Assembly (NCBI GenBank): GCA_964390565.1
Contig: CAYMII010000003.1
Coordinates: 1 to 64,000, forward strand
Reading direction: 5' to 3'
Origin: UBA8529 sp964390565
GTDB taxonomy: Bacteria > Bacteroidota > Bacteroidia > Bacteroidales > Tenuifilaceae
Length of the DNA stretch: 64,000 nucleotides
Shown here piece after piece: positions 43,620 to 52,291 of the stretch. The position numbers were made by a program, and so were the translations under genes. Position 1 is the first letter of the stretch, and each line of letters starts with the position of its first letter. The notes below the pieces were generated by a model. The model was not told the origin of the DNA. It saw only the letters and a program-made list of their open reading frames with translations, and did no database searches.

Positions 43620-44294
43620 ATGAATGATTTCATCGATCCACGTCTTGAAAAAGCATACGAAGCACTCCTTGAGGGAGATTTAAAAGCGGCAGCCAATCTT
43701 TTTGAAGAGAATCTTAAGTTGAGCCCCAATAGCATCAACTTGATGATGGAGCTAGCAAATACCTATTATATTTTAGGCGAGCTAAGCAAATCGATTGGAT
43801 ACTACCGAAAAGTACTATTTATCAGACCCAATAGCCCTTACGTTTTGTACAGAATGGGCGTTGCGCTTTACCGTTCAACCCTATTTGTTGAAGCCATTGA
43901 GGTTTTCAATAAGATTGTTGATTCTGGAAAATACCTGCCAATGACTTACCTGTGGCTAGGGTTAAGCTACTATCATCTAGGTAAAGAGGATAAGAGTATT
44001 AAAGCTTATCGTAAGTTGCTTGAGTACTGCCCCGAAACGCAGATGGCTAACTACTACATGGGTGTAGCGCTAAAATCCTCGGGTAATTATGATGAGGCAA
44101 TTGTACATTTCGAGAAATTGCTCACCAGCTGCCCAACTTGCGATCAGCACGTATCGGCCCTTTACCATTTGGGGCGCACTTACATGAAGAGCTTCAACTA
44201 CGAGAAGGCAAAGATTCATTTTAAAAGAGCAATGGAACTTGATCCCGAGAATAAAAATGCATCGGAGATGTATGAGTATTTGATGGATTTGTAG
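43620..44294 (+). CDS. Tetratricopeptide-repeat protein
   Basis: The 224-residue protein starts at ATG 43620 (MNDFIDPRLEKAYEALLEGDL); the longer frame overlaps gltA and is rejected. It is composed of about six TPR units, with typical A/G/Y/P positions (for example SINLMMELANTYYILGELSKSIGYYRKVLFIRPNSPYV). There is no signal peptide or membrane segment, so it is cytosolic. TPR proteins hold partners together; linkage to the TCA operon and a shared terminator suggest coordinated expression, not a proven role in the cycle. Confidence 0.85.
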   Translation: MNDFIDPRLEKAYEALLEGDLKAAANLFEENLKLSPNSINLMMELANTYYILGELSKSIGYYRKVLFIRPNSPYVLYRMGVALYRSTLFVEAIEVFNKIVDSGKYLPMTYLWLGLSYYHLGKEDKSIKAYRKLLEYCPETQMANYYMGVALKSSGNYDEAIVHFEKLLTSCPTCDQHVSALYHLGRTYMKSFNYEKAKIHFKRAMELDPENKNASEMYEYLMDL

Positions 44295-44312
44295 GAAAAA
44301 GAAATTCTATTT

Positions 44313-44343
44313 AAAAGGGTTGAATTAGTTCAACCCTTTTTTA
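44313..44343 (+). terminator. Terminator of the TCA operon
   Basis: AAAAGGGTTGAA and TTCAACCCTTTT pair perfectly around a 4-base loop and are followed by T residues. Confidence 0.93.
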
Positions 44344-44380
44344 TTACTTTTAAGTTCTATTATTCAATAGTTCTCTTTGC

Positions 44381-45835
44381 ATGAAACGCTTTAGACTTCA
44401 ACTTGAGCCAATAATAATTCCACTCATACTTTTCATTGTTGCTTTTGCATGGAAACTGGTTTTTATTGAATCTAGAGATATTTGTATAGATGAACCCTTC
44501 ACTATCTTTCATGCGCAGCAAAATGTTTTAGATATAATAAAGTTAACAGCACAGAACGAGCCGAATCCACCGCTATTCATGCTATTGCTTCATTTCTGGA
44601 TTAAACTTTTTGGGATCGAGCCGCTTTCTGTCCGTCTATTGCCATTGCTGTTTAATGCTTTTACTGTTGTGTTTATTTATCAAATTGGAAGGAAATTTTT
44701 CAGCCTAACGACAGGCATTTTTGCTGCAGGTTTATTCATCTTTTCCACCTATCACTTCTACTTTGGGCTCGAAACCAGAACGTATTCATTGCTATCGCTT
44801 GCAACAAGCGCATCGCTCTTCTATTTTCTATCACTTATAAAAAATCCAAGTAATAGGAAGTTTCTAATAGCGTTAATTATTTCAAATTTTGTACTTATAT
44901 ACTGCCATTTCTTTGGATGGTTCGTGGTGTTTGTGCAGTTTATAATTAGTCTTCTATACCTAAAAAATCGAGTCTTATTTAAAAGATTGTTTCTAGCATT
45001 GGTAATTACCGGATTATTATTTCTCCCAATGGCTATTGTTTTCGTTAAGCAGTTTCTTATATCGAGCAAAGGGACATGGGTTCAGCCTCCGTCAAACAGT
45101 GAATACTTGAACCAAATATTTTGGTTTTTGAATTCTAAAAGAGTTTTTGTATTTGTTTCCATAACCATATTTGCTGGCATTATCTACAAAATCTACAGTA
45201 GAAATAACGAGACTATTCCGAGAGAATTAATAATTGTACTTCTTTGGTGGTTGATTCCTTATAGCATTATGTTCCTTGTCTCATCGAAGGTTCCAATGTT
45301 TATAAACCGTTATATTCTTTTTAATACAATTGGGGTTTACCTATCTGTAGCGATTTTCATAGGATATTTATATAAAAAGATTCCAAATTACATAATTGGA
45401 TTATCTGTTTTGATATTAATGTTTATCGATCTTCAAATAAACTCGAAAGAGTTTTACTATCGTGAGGTTAAAAATGCATCAGTATATATCGACAAATTCA
45501 AGAACGATAGTAGTATCGTGATAATTCATCCGCATTGGGCTGATTTGGGTTTAGTTTATTATCAAAATAGAAACATCTTTAAAGATGTTTACCATTTCGA
45601 TTCGCTTTGTAAAAGCGAGCATTTTTTCCCTGTTTGGAATATCGATTTTGCAAAAGATGCTATAACAAATAACTCAAATAAACGAGTTATATTCTATCAA
45701 GATGGATCGTTTGATTATACAGCAATTACTGAGTATTTAGATAGTACTTATACAAAAATCGATGAGGTATTCTTCCCACAATGCTTTAAAGTATCGATTT
45801 ATGATCCTAAAACCAAGGTACCATCTACCAAATAG
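44381..45835 (+). CDS. GT39/ArnT-like membrane glycosyltransferase
   Basis: The 484-residue protein has about ten or more membrane helices. The first periplasmic loop carries the catalytic acidic pair Asp37-Glu38 in CIDEPF, and NEPNPPLFMLLLHFWIKLFG plus SVRLLPLLF match the PMT/ArnT superfamily (GT-C fold). These enzymes move a sugar from a polyprenyl-phosphate carrier onto lipid or protein on the periplasmic side. The acceptor is unknown. It follows the TCA operon terminator and converges on pbpC with a 5 bp gap. Confidence 0.85.
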   Translation: MKRFRLQLEPIIIPLILFIVAFAWKLVFIESRDICIDEPFTIFHAQQNVLDIIKLTAQNEPNPPLFMLLLHFWIKLFGIEPLSVRLLPLLFNAFTVVFIYQIGRKFFSLTTGIFAAGLFIFSTYHFYFGLETRTYSLLSLATSASLFYFLSLIKNPSNRKFLIALIISNFVLIYCHFFGWFVVFVQFIISLLYLKNRVLFKRLFLALVITGLLFLPMAIVFVKQFLISSKGTWVQPPSNSEYLNQIFWFLNSKRVFVFVSITIFAGIIYKIYSRNNETIPRELIIVLLWWLIPYSIMFLVSSKVPMFINRYILFNTIGVYLSVAIFIGYLYKKIPNYIIGLSVLILMFIDLQINSKEFYYREVKNASVYIDKFKNDSSIVIIHPHWADLGLVYYQNRNIFKDVYHFDSLCKSEHFFPVWNIDFAKDAITNNSNKRVIFYQDGSFDYTAITEYLDSTYTKIDEVFFPQCFKVSIYDPKTKVPSTK

Positions 45836-45840
45836 AAATA

Positions 45841-48198
45841 TCAATTCCCCTCAACAAAGAAGGGCGTTACACTGGTTTCGCCATCAGCATCAACAAGGGT
45901 TAAGGTGTGATTGCCAACAGATGGCTGTAAGGCCAGCTTATGAAAGGTTTTTGTTGTGCCAACATATTTATCATCTAAATGCCAGTAGATGGTTGCCTCG
46001 GACGATCGATGAACCGCCTCAAATACGATATCGCTCAGCGAGCCATCGAGGTTGCGAGGGATTCTAATCTTTGCATTGGCAATTCGGGGATATAGCATTG
46101 CCATTGATTTAATCTGTGTTTCGGGTTTACAGCCTTTGAGGTATGGAGGCAACATTTTATAATCGGAATAGCGACTTTTATAGAACCATTCAATTGCCGG
46201 AGGCAATACAAACGATGATACGTGTTGCATCTTATCCCTATCGTAGCATAAATCGTTAACGCGGTACTGACCCTTTGAGTCGAGGTGCACAATTCGATGA
46301 TAAGGACAAGGTGGCGTTTCGAGTCCTGTTAAGGGCACCCAAACCGAGTCGATTGGTTCACAAATATCGGTTGCCCTTTGCCCGCTTTGGCGGCAAACAG
46401 GAATTTTAGCCATATCATCGATTGGTCGCTCAAACCAGTTGCTAGCGGGCAGTAGTCCGAACACATCAAACATAATTGGCGCTGCAGCAGCAACGCCCGT
46501 TAAATCGGGTCGCCCCTCCCCGCTTGCGTTACCAACCCAAACAGCAACAACATAGTTCGGATTTAAACCAATAGCCCAAGCATCACGATGACCATAGCTG
46601 GTGCCCGTTTTCCATGCAACAGATCGGCTCGAAGCAAAATACTTCCACCCCGATTGCTCATCGGGACGAGCCACCTCACGCATTGCCTCGAAGGTTAGAT
46701 AGATTGATGATGCGCTTAGCAGTGAATAATCCTCTAAAATTGGCTCTTTTTGGGTTGAATCGACCACATAGTATGCTGAATGAAAATCGAGCTTATTATA
46801 TCGACTTTGAAGGGCTCTAAAATTGTTTAACGACCGCGACAAACTTGAGTAAACACCAGCCAAATCCCATAAATTGGCTTCGGCACCGCCTAGTATTAAT
46901 GATAAACCATAGCTATTCGCTGAGCGTGTAACGGTAGTTAGACCAAGTTTATTGAGGATATAATGAAACTTTGCAACACCATAATTATTCAACATCCTTA
47001 CAGCAGGCACATTCAACGAGCGAGCCAACGCACGCGAAGCGGGTACTGCGCCATCGTAGATTGGATAGAAATTTTTGGGAGTGTATCCCCCAATTTGTGT
47101 AGGAATATCTGGGATTAGCGTGTTAGGCAATATCAACCCATCGTTTAGCATTGCTGCGTAAAGCAAAGGCTTTAAAATACTTCCTGTGCTCCTAGGTGAT
47201 TTAATAATATCAACGCTTCGTCCATTGCCATCGCTCTCAGGGTTTGTATTTCCAACATATGCTATAGCACTACCAGTTCTAGTATCAATAACCAAAACAG
47301 CAATGTTATGAATTGAATTTGCCTCCAATCGTGGCTGGTAGAGTCCAACTATTTCGTTAACCCTACGCTGTAGGGTTGCATCAATTGTTGTTTTAACCGC
47401 TTTGCCCTTATACCCATCGATAATTGCCCGAGTTAAAAGATGTGGGGCGGCTTGTGGTAAGTCCATTGGTTTACCGGGTAGAGGCTCTTGAATCGAGAGC
47501 TGATAGGTTAACTCATCAATCTCCTTTGCAGAAAGGAGTTTTGCCAAAAGTCTATTGCGTTTCCTTAGATAGATTTGTTGATTTTTTCCAGGGAAAATAA
47601 TTGATGGAGCATTAGGAAGCACAGCTAAAGCAGCCGTTTCCGCCCAACTCAAATCATTTGCACTACGTCCATAATATCGCCACGATGCAGCATCGATACC
47701 AACCACATTGCCCCCGAAAGGGGCATGCGATGCGTAAAGGGTCAATATCTCCTTTTTGGAATAGGTTAGCTCAAGTCGTAGCGCAAGAATTACCTCAATA
47801 ATTTTCTCAGGAATTGTTCGATCCTGCCCTTTTCGCATCAATCGTATAACCTGCATTGAAATAGTGCTACCCCCGCTTACAATTCTTCCCACCTTGATAT
47901 TTTGATAAACCGCTCTTGCAATGGAAAAAGGGTTAATCCCCGGGTGGATATAAAAGTGCTTGTCTTCAAAAGCAACAATACAACTAGCAAATTTTCTAGG
48001 AATCGAATCGGCTTCGGGAAAGCGGTACTGCCCATCCTTTGCAATGGTTGCATCGAGAAGTTCGCCTCTAATATCGGTAATTACAGTGCATGTTGGATCT
48101 GAAAAAAGGGGCCTTGGAATTGAAAACCAGAAAGCAGCTAAAACCAGCAGAAGTATTGATAAATAGACAATAAACCACTTACGTTTTAGAATCTGCAT
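45841..48198 (-). CDS. pbpC: Penicillin-binding protein 1C
   Basis: This is a bifunctional peptidoglycan synthase of 785 residues: an N-terminal membrane anchor (about 8-27), a GT51 transglycosylase with catalytic Glu78 in AFEDKHFY and GGSTISMQ, a transpeptidase with Ser340-x-x-Lys343 and KTGTS (about 545), and a C-terminal BiPBP-C beta domain (about 695-785). This layout is specific to PBP1C. Homologues often sit beside an alpha-2-macroglobulin gene; none is present here. It probably forms a unit with the two upstream minus-strand genes (12 bp gap). Confidence 0.94.
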   Translation of the reverse strand: MQILKRKWFIVYLSILLLVLAAFWFSIPRPLFSDPTCTVITDIRGELLDATIAKDGQYRFPEADSIPRKFASCIVAFEDKHFYIHPGINPFSIARAVYQNIKVGRIVSGGSTISMQVIRLMRKGQDRTIPEKIIEVILALRLELTYSKKEILTLYASHAPFGGNVVGIDAASWRYYGRSANDLSWAETAALAVLPNAPSIIFPGKNQQIYLRKRNRLLAKLLSAKEIDELTYQLSIQEPLPGKPMDLPQAAPHLLTRAIIDGYKGKAVKTTIDATLQRRVNEIVGLYQPRLEANSIHNIAVLVIDTRTGSAIAYVGNTNPESDGNGRSVDIIKSPRSTGSILKPLLYAAMLNDGLILPNTLIPDIPTQIGGYTPKNFYPIYDGAVPASRALARSLNVPAVRMLNNYGVAKFHYILNKLGLTTVTRSANSYGLSLILGGAEANLWDLAGVYSSLSRSLNNFRALQSRYNKLDFHSAYYVVDSTQKEPILEDYSLLSASSIYLTFEAMREVARPDEQSGWKYFASSRSVAWKTGTSYGHRDAWAIGLNPNYVVAVWVGNASGEGRPDLTGVAAAAPIMFDVFGLLPASNWFERPIDDMAKIPVCRQSGQRATDICEPIDSVWVPLTGLETPPCPYHRIVHLDSKGQYRVNDLCYDRDKMQHVSSFVLPPAIEWFYKSRYSDYKMLPPYLKGCKPETQIKSMAMLYPRIANAKIRIPRNLDGSLSDIVFEAVHRSSEATIYWHLDDKYVGTTKTFHKLALQPSVGNHTLTLVDADGETSVTPFFVEGN

Positions 48199-48210
48199 GG
48201 TTTCTATATT

Positions 48211-49302
48211 CTACTTCTCAACCAATTCAACCTGAAATAGCTTTGGCCAAAGTTTGCCAGTAACGAACAAACGCTTACCTGCTGCATCCCAAGCAATTCC
48301 GTTGAGAACATCTTCGTTTCCGGTTCTATCGGAATCTTTTAAAAGACCTTTAAAATCAATAATACCTTTTACAACACCTGTTTGAGGATTGATAATTACA
48401 ATATTATTTGTTTGATAAACATTTGCATACAAATCGCCATTAATCAGCTCAAGCTCATTAAGTTGTCCAACGGCTTCTTTATCAGTAAAAACCTCAACTC
48501 TATGCGTTTCAACAAAGTTGATTGGCTCCATAAACCGAATAATATTTGAGCCATCGCTCATCATTAGCTCCTTTTCGTTATTGGTAAGACCCCAACCCTG
48601 AGTGTTATAGGAAAAAGTACTAATCTGCTTAAATGAAGCAAAATCGTAAACAAAGCCGATATCTGATGTCCATGTAAGTTGATATAGTTTATCGTTAAAT
48701 AATGTAATTCCTTCGCCAAAGTGCCTGCTTTCAAGGTTATTACTTTGCAATACTTTCCCTGTTTCGAGTTCTACCTTCCTTAAACTTGACGCTCCCTTTT
48801 GACCTGTTCCTTCATATAGATAACCATCTTTGTAGATTAGCCCTTGGGTATAAGCATCTGGATCATGAGGATAGGTTTTAATTACTCTGTAAGAATATTG
48901 CTTTGGAACTACATTTGATTTTAGTTTTATTGATACAGAAGCAGTTTGGTGTAATCCGCCTTTATAGGCAGTGGCTCTAATAGTTTGAGAGCCCAAGGCT
49001 AAATCGCTAGTTTTTAAAGCGTATGCTAACCCGGTGAGTTTATCAACCCTTTTGCTATTTATAAAAAGGATAACAGAATCGGGGGTGATATTTGCATCAA
49101 CAAGTTTTAATTTAAGATTAACTATATCGCCAAGTTTGAAGAGCGTGCCATTGGATGGCTCATCGAATTTAACTAAGTATATCGTTTTTTCAGTTTGTCG
49201 ATCTTTACTTTCAACATTTCCTTTCTCGTTTGACGTACACGAAAAAGCGAGCAACATCATTGATGACGCAATTGCTAATGATATTGATAAGATTTTCTTC
49301 AT
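48211..49302 (-). CDS. Glutaminyl-peptide cyclotransferase (bacterial/plant type) lipoprotein
   Basis: I start it at 49302 (MKKILSISLAIASSMMLLAFSC), giving a lipoprotein signal with lipobox; the longer frame overlaps the HAD gene. The product has 363 residues: an N-terminal domain (about 30-120) followed by a five-bladed propeller with DPDAYTQGLIYKDGYLYEGTGQKGASSLRKV (about 140-170) and a late GIAWDAAGKRLFVTGKLWPKLFQ, the known glutamine cyclotransferase pattern. It converts N-terminal Gln to pyroglutamate on exported proteins; mature T9SS cargo with N-terminal pyroglutamate is known in Bacteroidota, so this may be its job. Confidence 0.9.
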   Translation of the reverse strand: MKKILSISLAIASSMMLLAFSCTSNEKGNVESKDRQTEKTIYLVKFDEPSNGTLFKLGDIVNLKLKLVDANITPDSVILFINSKRVDKLTGLAYALKTSDLALGSQTIRATAYKGGLHQTASVSIKLKSNVVPKQYSYRVIKTYPHDPDAYTQGLIYKDGYLYEGTGQKGASSLRKVELETGKVLQSNNLESRHFGEGITLFNDKLYQLTWTSDIGFVYDFASFKQISTFSYNTQGWGLTNNEKELMMSDGSNIIRFMEPINFVETHRVEVFTDKEAVGQLNELELINGDLYANVYQTNNIVIINPQTGVVKGIIDFKGLLKDSDRTGNEDVLNGIAWDAAGKRLFVTGKLWPKLFQVELVEK

Positions 49303-49333
49303 TTTAAATATATTTTCAGAAACGAGATAATAT

Positions 49334-49756
49334 CTACTTTTTACCAAAGATCCTATTAAGAAGACTCGGTTTCCTAAGCTTTTTAAGGGCTTGCTTTTCG
49401 AGTTCAACCATATTTGATTCAGGGAACATCATTCGCCATACTTTACTCCAATCGATAAACCCACCAAGATTTCTATCATCAATAAAGATATCGACATCAA
49501 TTTTTCGCGATGTATTCTCATCAAAAATCTCCTCGGGATAACTTTTATTTACGGCGTAAAACTCTACCCCGTTGATACGGCAAAACTCAACGGCTTCGTC
49601 TAACTCTTTACCAGTTCGAAAAGTCCAAAGAATCAACAAAAAGCCACGCTTCTGCAACTCCTTTAAAGTCTCAAAAGCAAAAAGTTTAGTTGCACCTATG
49701 GCTGGGTAGCAATGCTCTACAATAGTACCATCAAAATCAACGGCAATTTTAATCAT
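49334..49756 (-). CDS. BT0820-type HAD-family hydrolase
   Basis: The 140-residue single-domain protein begins MIKIAVDFDGTI with Asp7 and Asp9, the HAD nucleophile and acid/base. WTFRTG holds the second motif and DVDIFIDDRNLGG the final acidic motif. There is no cap domain, so it should act on large or phosphorylated macromolecular substrates. The arrangement resembles the B. thetaiotaomicron BT0820 family, whose role I do not know. A TATATTTG box on the minus strand at 49779-49786 lies upstream. Confidence 0.88.
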   Translation of the reverse strand: MIKIAVDFDGTIVEHCYPAIGATKLFAFETLKELQKRGFLLILWTFRTGKELDEAVEFCRINGVEFYAVNKSYPEEIFDENTSRKIDVDIFIDDRNLGGFIDWSKVWRMMFPESNMVELEKQALKKLRKPSLLNRIFGKK

Positions 49757-49778
49757 GGGTTGACTAAATAATAACTGA

Positions 49779-49786
49779 CAAATATA
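49779..49786 (-). promoter_or_regulatory. -7 promoter box (TATATTTG) for the HAD-cyclotransferase-pbpC unit
   Basis: This is an exact TAnnTTTG match on the minus strand, 23 bp before the HAD start. A fragment of the CTTCG...ATGAC repeat family (about 49797-49820) lies just upstream. Confidence 0.4.
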
Positions 49787-49828
49787 GCAAAATTGATGCT
49801 TCGACTTCGCTCAGTATGACAATTATGG

Positions 49829-50902
49829 CTAGAACTTCAAAGCATCAAAACTCCAACGAAGGGAGAAGATGTTTGAATACCTTGAATAACCTTGGCTACC
49901 AGCATTGGTCATTGCATAATCGAGGCAAATGCTTCGAAACTTAATCCCAACCCCAAGGCTTGGTTGAAATGTTAATTCGTTGCTACTCGTAAAACCGCTA
50001 TTCCGCTGAATATTATTAGCCCCAGCACGAACAAAAAGCAGATTCTTATAACCAACCTCAAGCCCAAAATGAGGATCAATGCTAACTGGTTTGCTTGAAA
50101 TAAGAGTATTTCGCTTCCCATCGAAAGTAAAATCGGCATCAACTTCGGCCGCTAATGAAAAGTTCTCATTAATGGTAAACGACCGTGACACTCCTAAAAT
50201 TAGTCGAGGCAGAGTTAATTCGAGGTTTTTATCTGGTGCAAGATTGAAGGTGCTGTCGTTAACGGTTATCGCTAGCTCATTTTCGTTAAATGACCAGAAA
50301 TTAAAAGTAGATGTAACATCCTTAAACATGGCGCCAAATTGCCATTTCCGCAAGGTATATCGGGCCGAAGCATCGAGACCAAATCCGAATGCGGAAGCAA
50401 ATTTTCCAATATTTCGGTAAATAATTTTAACATTACCACCAACCCAAAGATTTGGAATGGGCGACTTCCGAGCATAGCTCAAAAGAAAAGCATAATCTGC
50501 CACAGAAAAGGTTTTAAGCCTATCGTAGCTGATATTACCATCACCATCCAACAAATCCGTTGTGTTTGGGATATCATCAACCCCAAAACGAATAATTGAG
50601 AATGCCATAGCTGAGGTTGTATCGGGCTTATAGCCTAATCCAATATGGTTGTATCCGGCCATCCCGGCAAAGTAGCTGGCATGTAAAGCCTCAACTTGGT
50701 ATTTATTATCAATTCCTAGCAAACCCGATGGATTCCAATACGCTGCCCCAACATCGGTTGAAGAGGCAGTTCCAACACTGCCCATACCCATCCACTTTGC
50801 CCCTACGCCAATAGATAAAAAGTCGTTGCTATACTTTGCCGCTTGAGAAAAAGCAAAGTTACAATAAGCGTAAAAGACTATGAATAGGGCGATTCTTCGC
50901 AT
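49829..50902 (-). CDS. PorV/PorQ-family outer-membrane protein
   Basis: The 357-residue protein has a signal peptide (about 1-19, ending AFSQ). The mature start KYSNDFLSIGVGAKWMGMGSVGTASSTDVGAAYWNPSGLLGI is the PorV-type opening. The rest consists of amphipathic strands and ends LRWSFDALKF with a C-terminal Phe. PorV shuttles T9SS cargo and PorQ holds the sortase; related barrels have other roles. It is compatible with the T9SS cargo protein at 2.2 kb, but membership of the T9SS machine itself is not shown. Confidence 0.83.
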   Translation of the reverse strand: MRRIALFIVFYAYCNFAFSQAAKYSNDFLSIGVGAKWMGMGSVGTASSTDVGAAYWNPSGLLGIDNKYQVEALHASYFAGMAGYNHIGLGYKPDTTSAMAFSIIRFGVDDIPNTTDLLDGDGNISYDRLKTFSVADYAFLLSYARKSPIPNLWVGGNVKIIYRNIGKFASAFGFGLDASARYTLRKWQFGAMFKDVTSTFNFWSFNENELAITVNDSTFNLAPDKNLELTLPRLILGVSRSFTINENFSLAAEVDADFTFDGKRNTLISSKPVSIDPHFGLEVGYKNLLFVRAGANNIQRNSGFTSSNELTFQPSLGVGIKFRSICLDYAMTNAGSQGYSRYSNIFSLRWSFDALKF

Positions 50903-51189
50903 CAGCTAATCAGTTTTAAGAATTGGTAAACATACAAAATCCCATATTTATACCAAAACTGCAATGCCTTAAGGTTGATATTACAATATTTTTTTGGTGA
51001 ATCTTAGAGACTTTGAGTCTTAGTGGCACATTCTCATTTAGCAACAAAGTCACTAAAACACAAAGGTTCACAAAGTTTAAGCTATTCTACAAATATCAAC
51101 CCTTAATTAGCATTAATATCTAGTTTGTACTTTTTAATTACCTTTGGTAAAACTTATTTTTGTAGAAAATATTGTAAAACCCATTACAA
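50903..51189. repeat. Intergenic region with CACTAAA/CTTAGTG repeat and pssA promoter boxes
   Basis: No gene is evident. Between 51003 and 51080 the words CTTAGAGACTTTGAG, CTTAGTGGC, CAAAGTCACTAAA and CACAAAGGTTCACAAAG form another loose palindrome of the kind seen at 36449-36489. Exact -7 boxes TACCTTTG (51139-51146) and TATTTTTG (51155-51162) precede pssA. Confidence 0.5.
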
Positions 51190-51939
51190 ATGATTTCAAA
51201 TAAAAGCATCATCAGGCACACACCCAACGTTATTACCTTACTTAACCTTGTTGCCGGTTGTTTATCGATAGTATCTGCATTTGAGGGCAATCTTCAAATA
51301 GCAGGGATTCTTATTTTAGTTGCTGCTGTTTTCGATTTCTTTGATGGATTTACTGCTCGCTTACTTGGCGCGTACAGTCCACTTGGCAAGGAGCTCGACT
51401 CCCTATCGGATGTGGTTAGCTTCGGCATTGCCCCAGCGATGATACTTTTCCATCTTTTAAAATCGGCACTTGGGATACCAGTATCGGAGGGATTACTCTC
51501 GGGTCATTACATACTTGCTGTTCCATTTATTATGGCAGCATTCTCATCTCTTAGATTAGGTATTTTCAACCTCGATGAACGCCAAACAAGCTCGTTTATT
51601 GGACTACCTACTCCTGCAAACGCATTACTAACTGTTGGCTTAGTTTTTGGGTTAAATAGCGGGTGGAATAGTATTTTTAGCATCATAACATCATCGTCCA
51701 TTGCATTAGTCGTTTTGGTTTTGGTTCAGTCGGCACTTTTAGTAAGTGAAATACCAATGTTTTCGCTAAAACTTAAATCACTGAAATTTTCTGTTGCTTA
51801 CAAGCAAATAACCCTAATAGTTGGGGCAGTTGTATTTATTGCTATATTCCAAACAGCAGCATTGTCGTTGGTAATCTTATTGTACATCATACTTTCAATT
51901 ATTTTTTGGATAATTGAAGGAAAGAAGGCAAAATCATAG
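51190..51939 (+). CDS. pssA: CDP-diacylglycerol--serine O-phosphatidyltransferase
   Basis: The enzyme makes phosphatidylserine, the precursor of phosphatidylethanolamine. The 249-residue membrane protein has about seven or eight helices and the CDP-alcohol phosphotransferase motif DGFTARLLGAYSPLGKELDSLSD (about 50-72), whose four aspartates bind metal. IIRHTPNVITLLNLVAG at the N-terminus is the usual opening of bacterial PssA. psd is not adjacent. Confidence 0.95.
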   Translation: MISNKSIIRHTPNVITLLNLVAGCLSIVSAFEGNLQIAGILILVAAVFDFFDGFTARLLGAYSPLGKELDSLSDVVSFGIAPAMILFHLLKSALGIPVSEGLLSGHYILAVPFIMAAFSSLRLGIFNLDERQTSSFIGLPTPANALLTVGLVFGLNSGWNSIFSIITSSSIALVVLVLVQSALLVSEIPMFSLKLKSLKFSVAYKQITLIVGAVVFIAIFQTAALSLVILLYIILSIIFWIIEGKKAKS

Positions 51940-52031
51940 CCTACCAAACTATTAACTAACAACTTTTCAAATCCGCTTTTTTAATACCGAATTTGGATTA
52001 ATTTTGCCAGCAGAAAAAATACCTCGAAAAG

Positions 52032-52283
52032 ATGAAATTTGTAGCCGAAATTAACGTAATGCCTCTTAAGGCACTTCTTGACCCACAAGGGAAAGCAGTA
52101 GGGATGACCATGCACAATACTGGTTTTACCGAAGTTTCAAATGTGCGTATAGGAAAACATATCACACTTGAGATTGATGCAGCATCGAAGGATATTGCTA
52201 TTGAAAAAGTGAATGAGGCTTGTGCAAAGATACTTTCAAACCCTGTAATGGAAGGATTTGAGTACACAGTAAAAGAGGTTTAA
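52032..52283 (+). CDS. purS: Phosphoribosylformylglycinamidine synthase subunit PurS
   Basis: This 83-residue alpha/beta protein begins MKFVAEINVMPLKALLDPQGKAV and includes GFTEVSNVRIGKHITLEIDA, both close to the PurS family pattern. PurS bridges PurQ and small PurL to form the FGAM synthase. Neither partner is in the window. A TAATTTTG box at 51999-52006 provides a likely promoter. Distant location of purS from purL/purQ is unusual in Firmicutes but may be normal in this group. Confidence 0.9.
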   Translation: MKFVAEINVMPLKALLDPQGKAVGMTMHNTGFTEVSNVRIGKHITLEIDAASKDIAIEKVNEACAKILSNPVMEGFEYTVKEV

Positions 52284-52291
52284 GCAATTTA

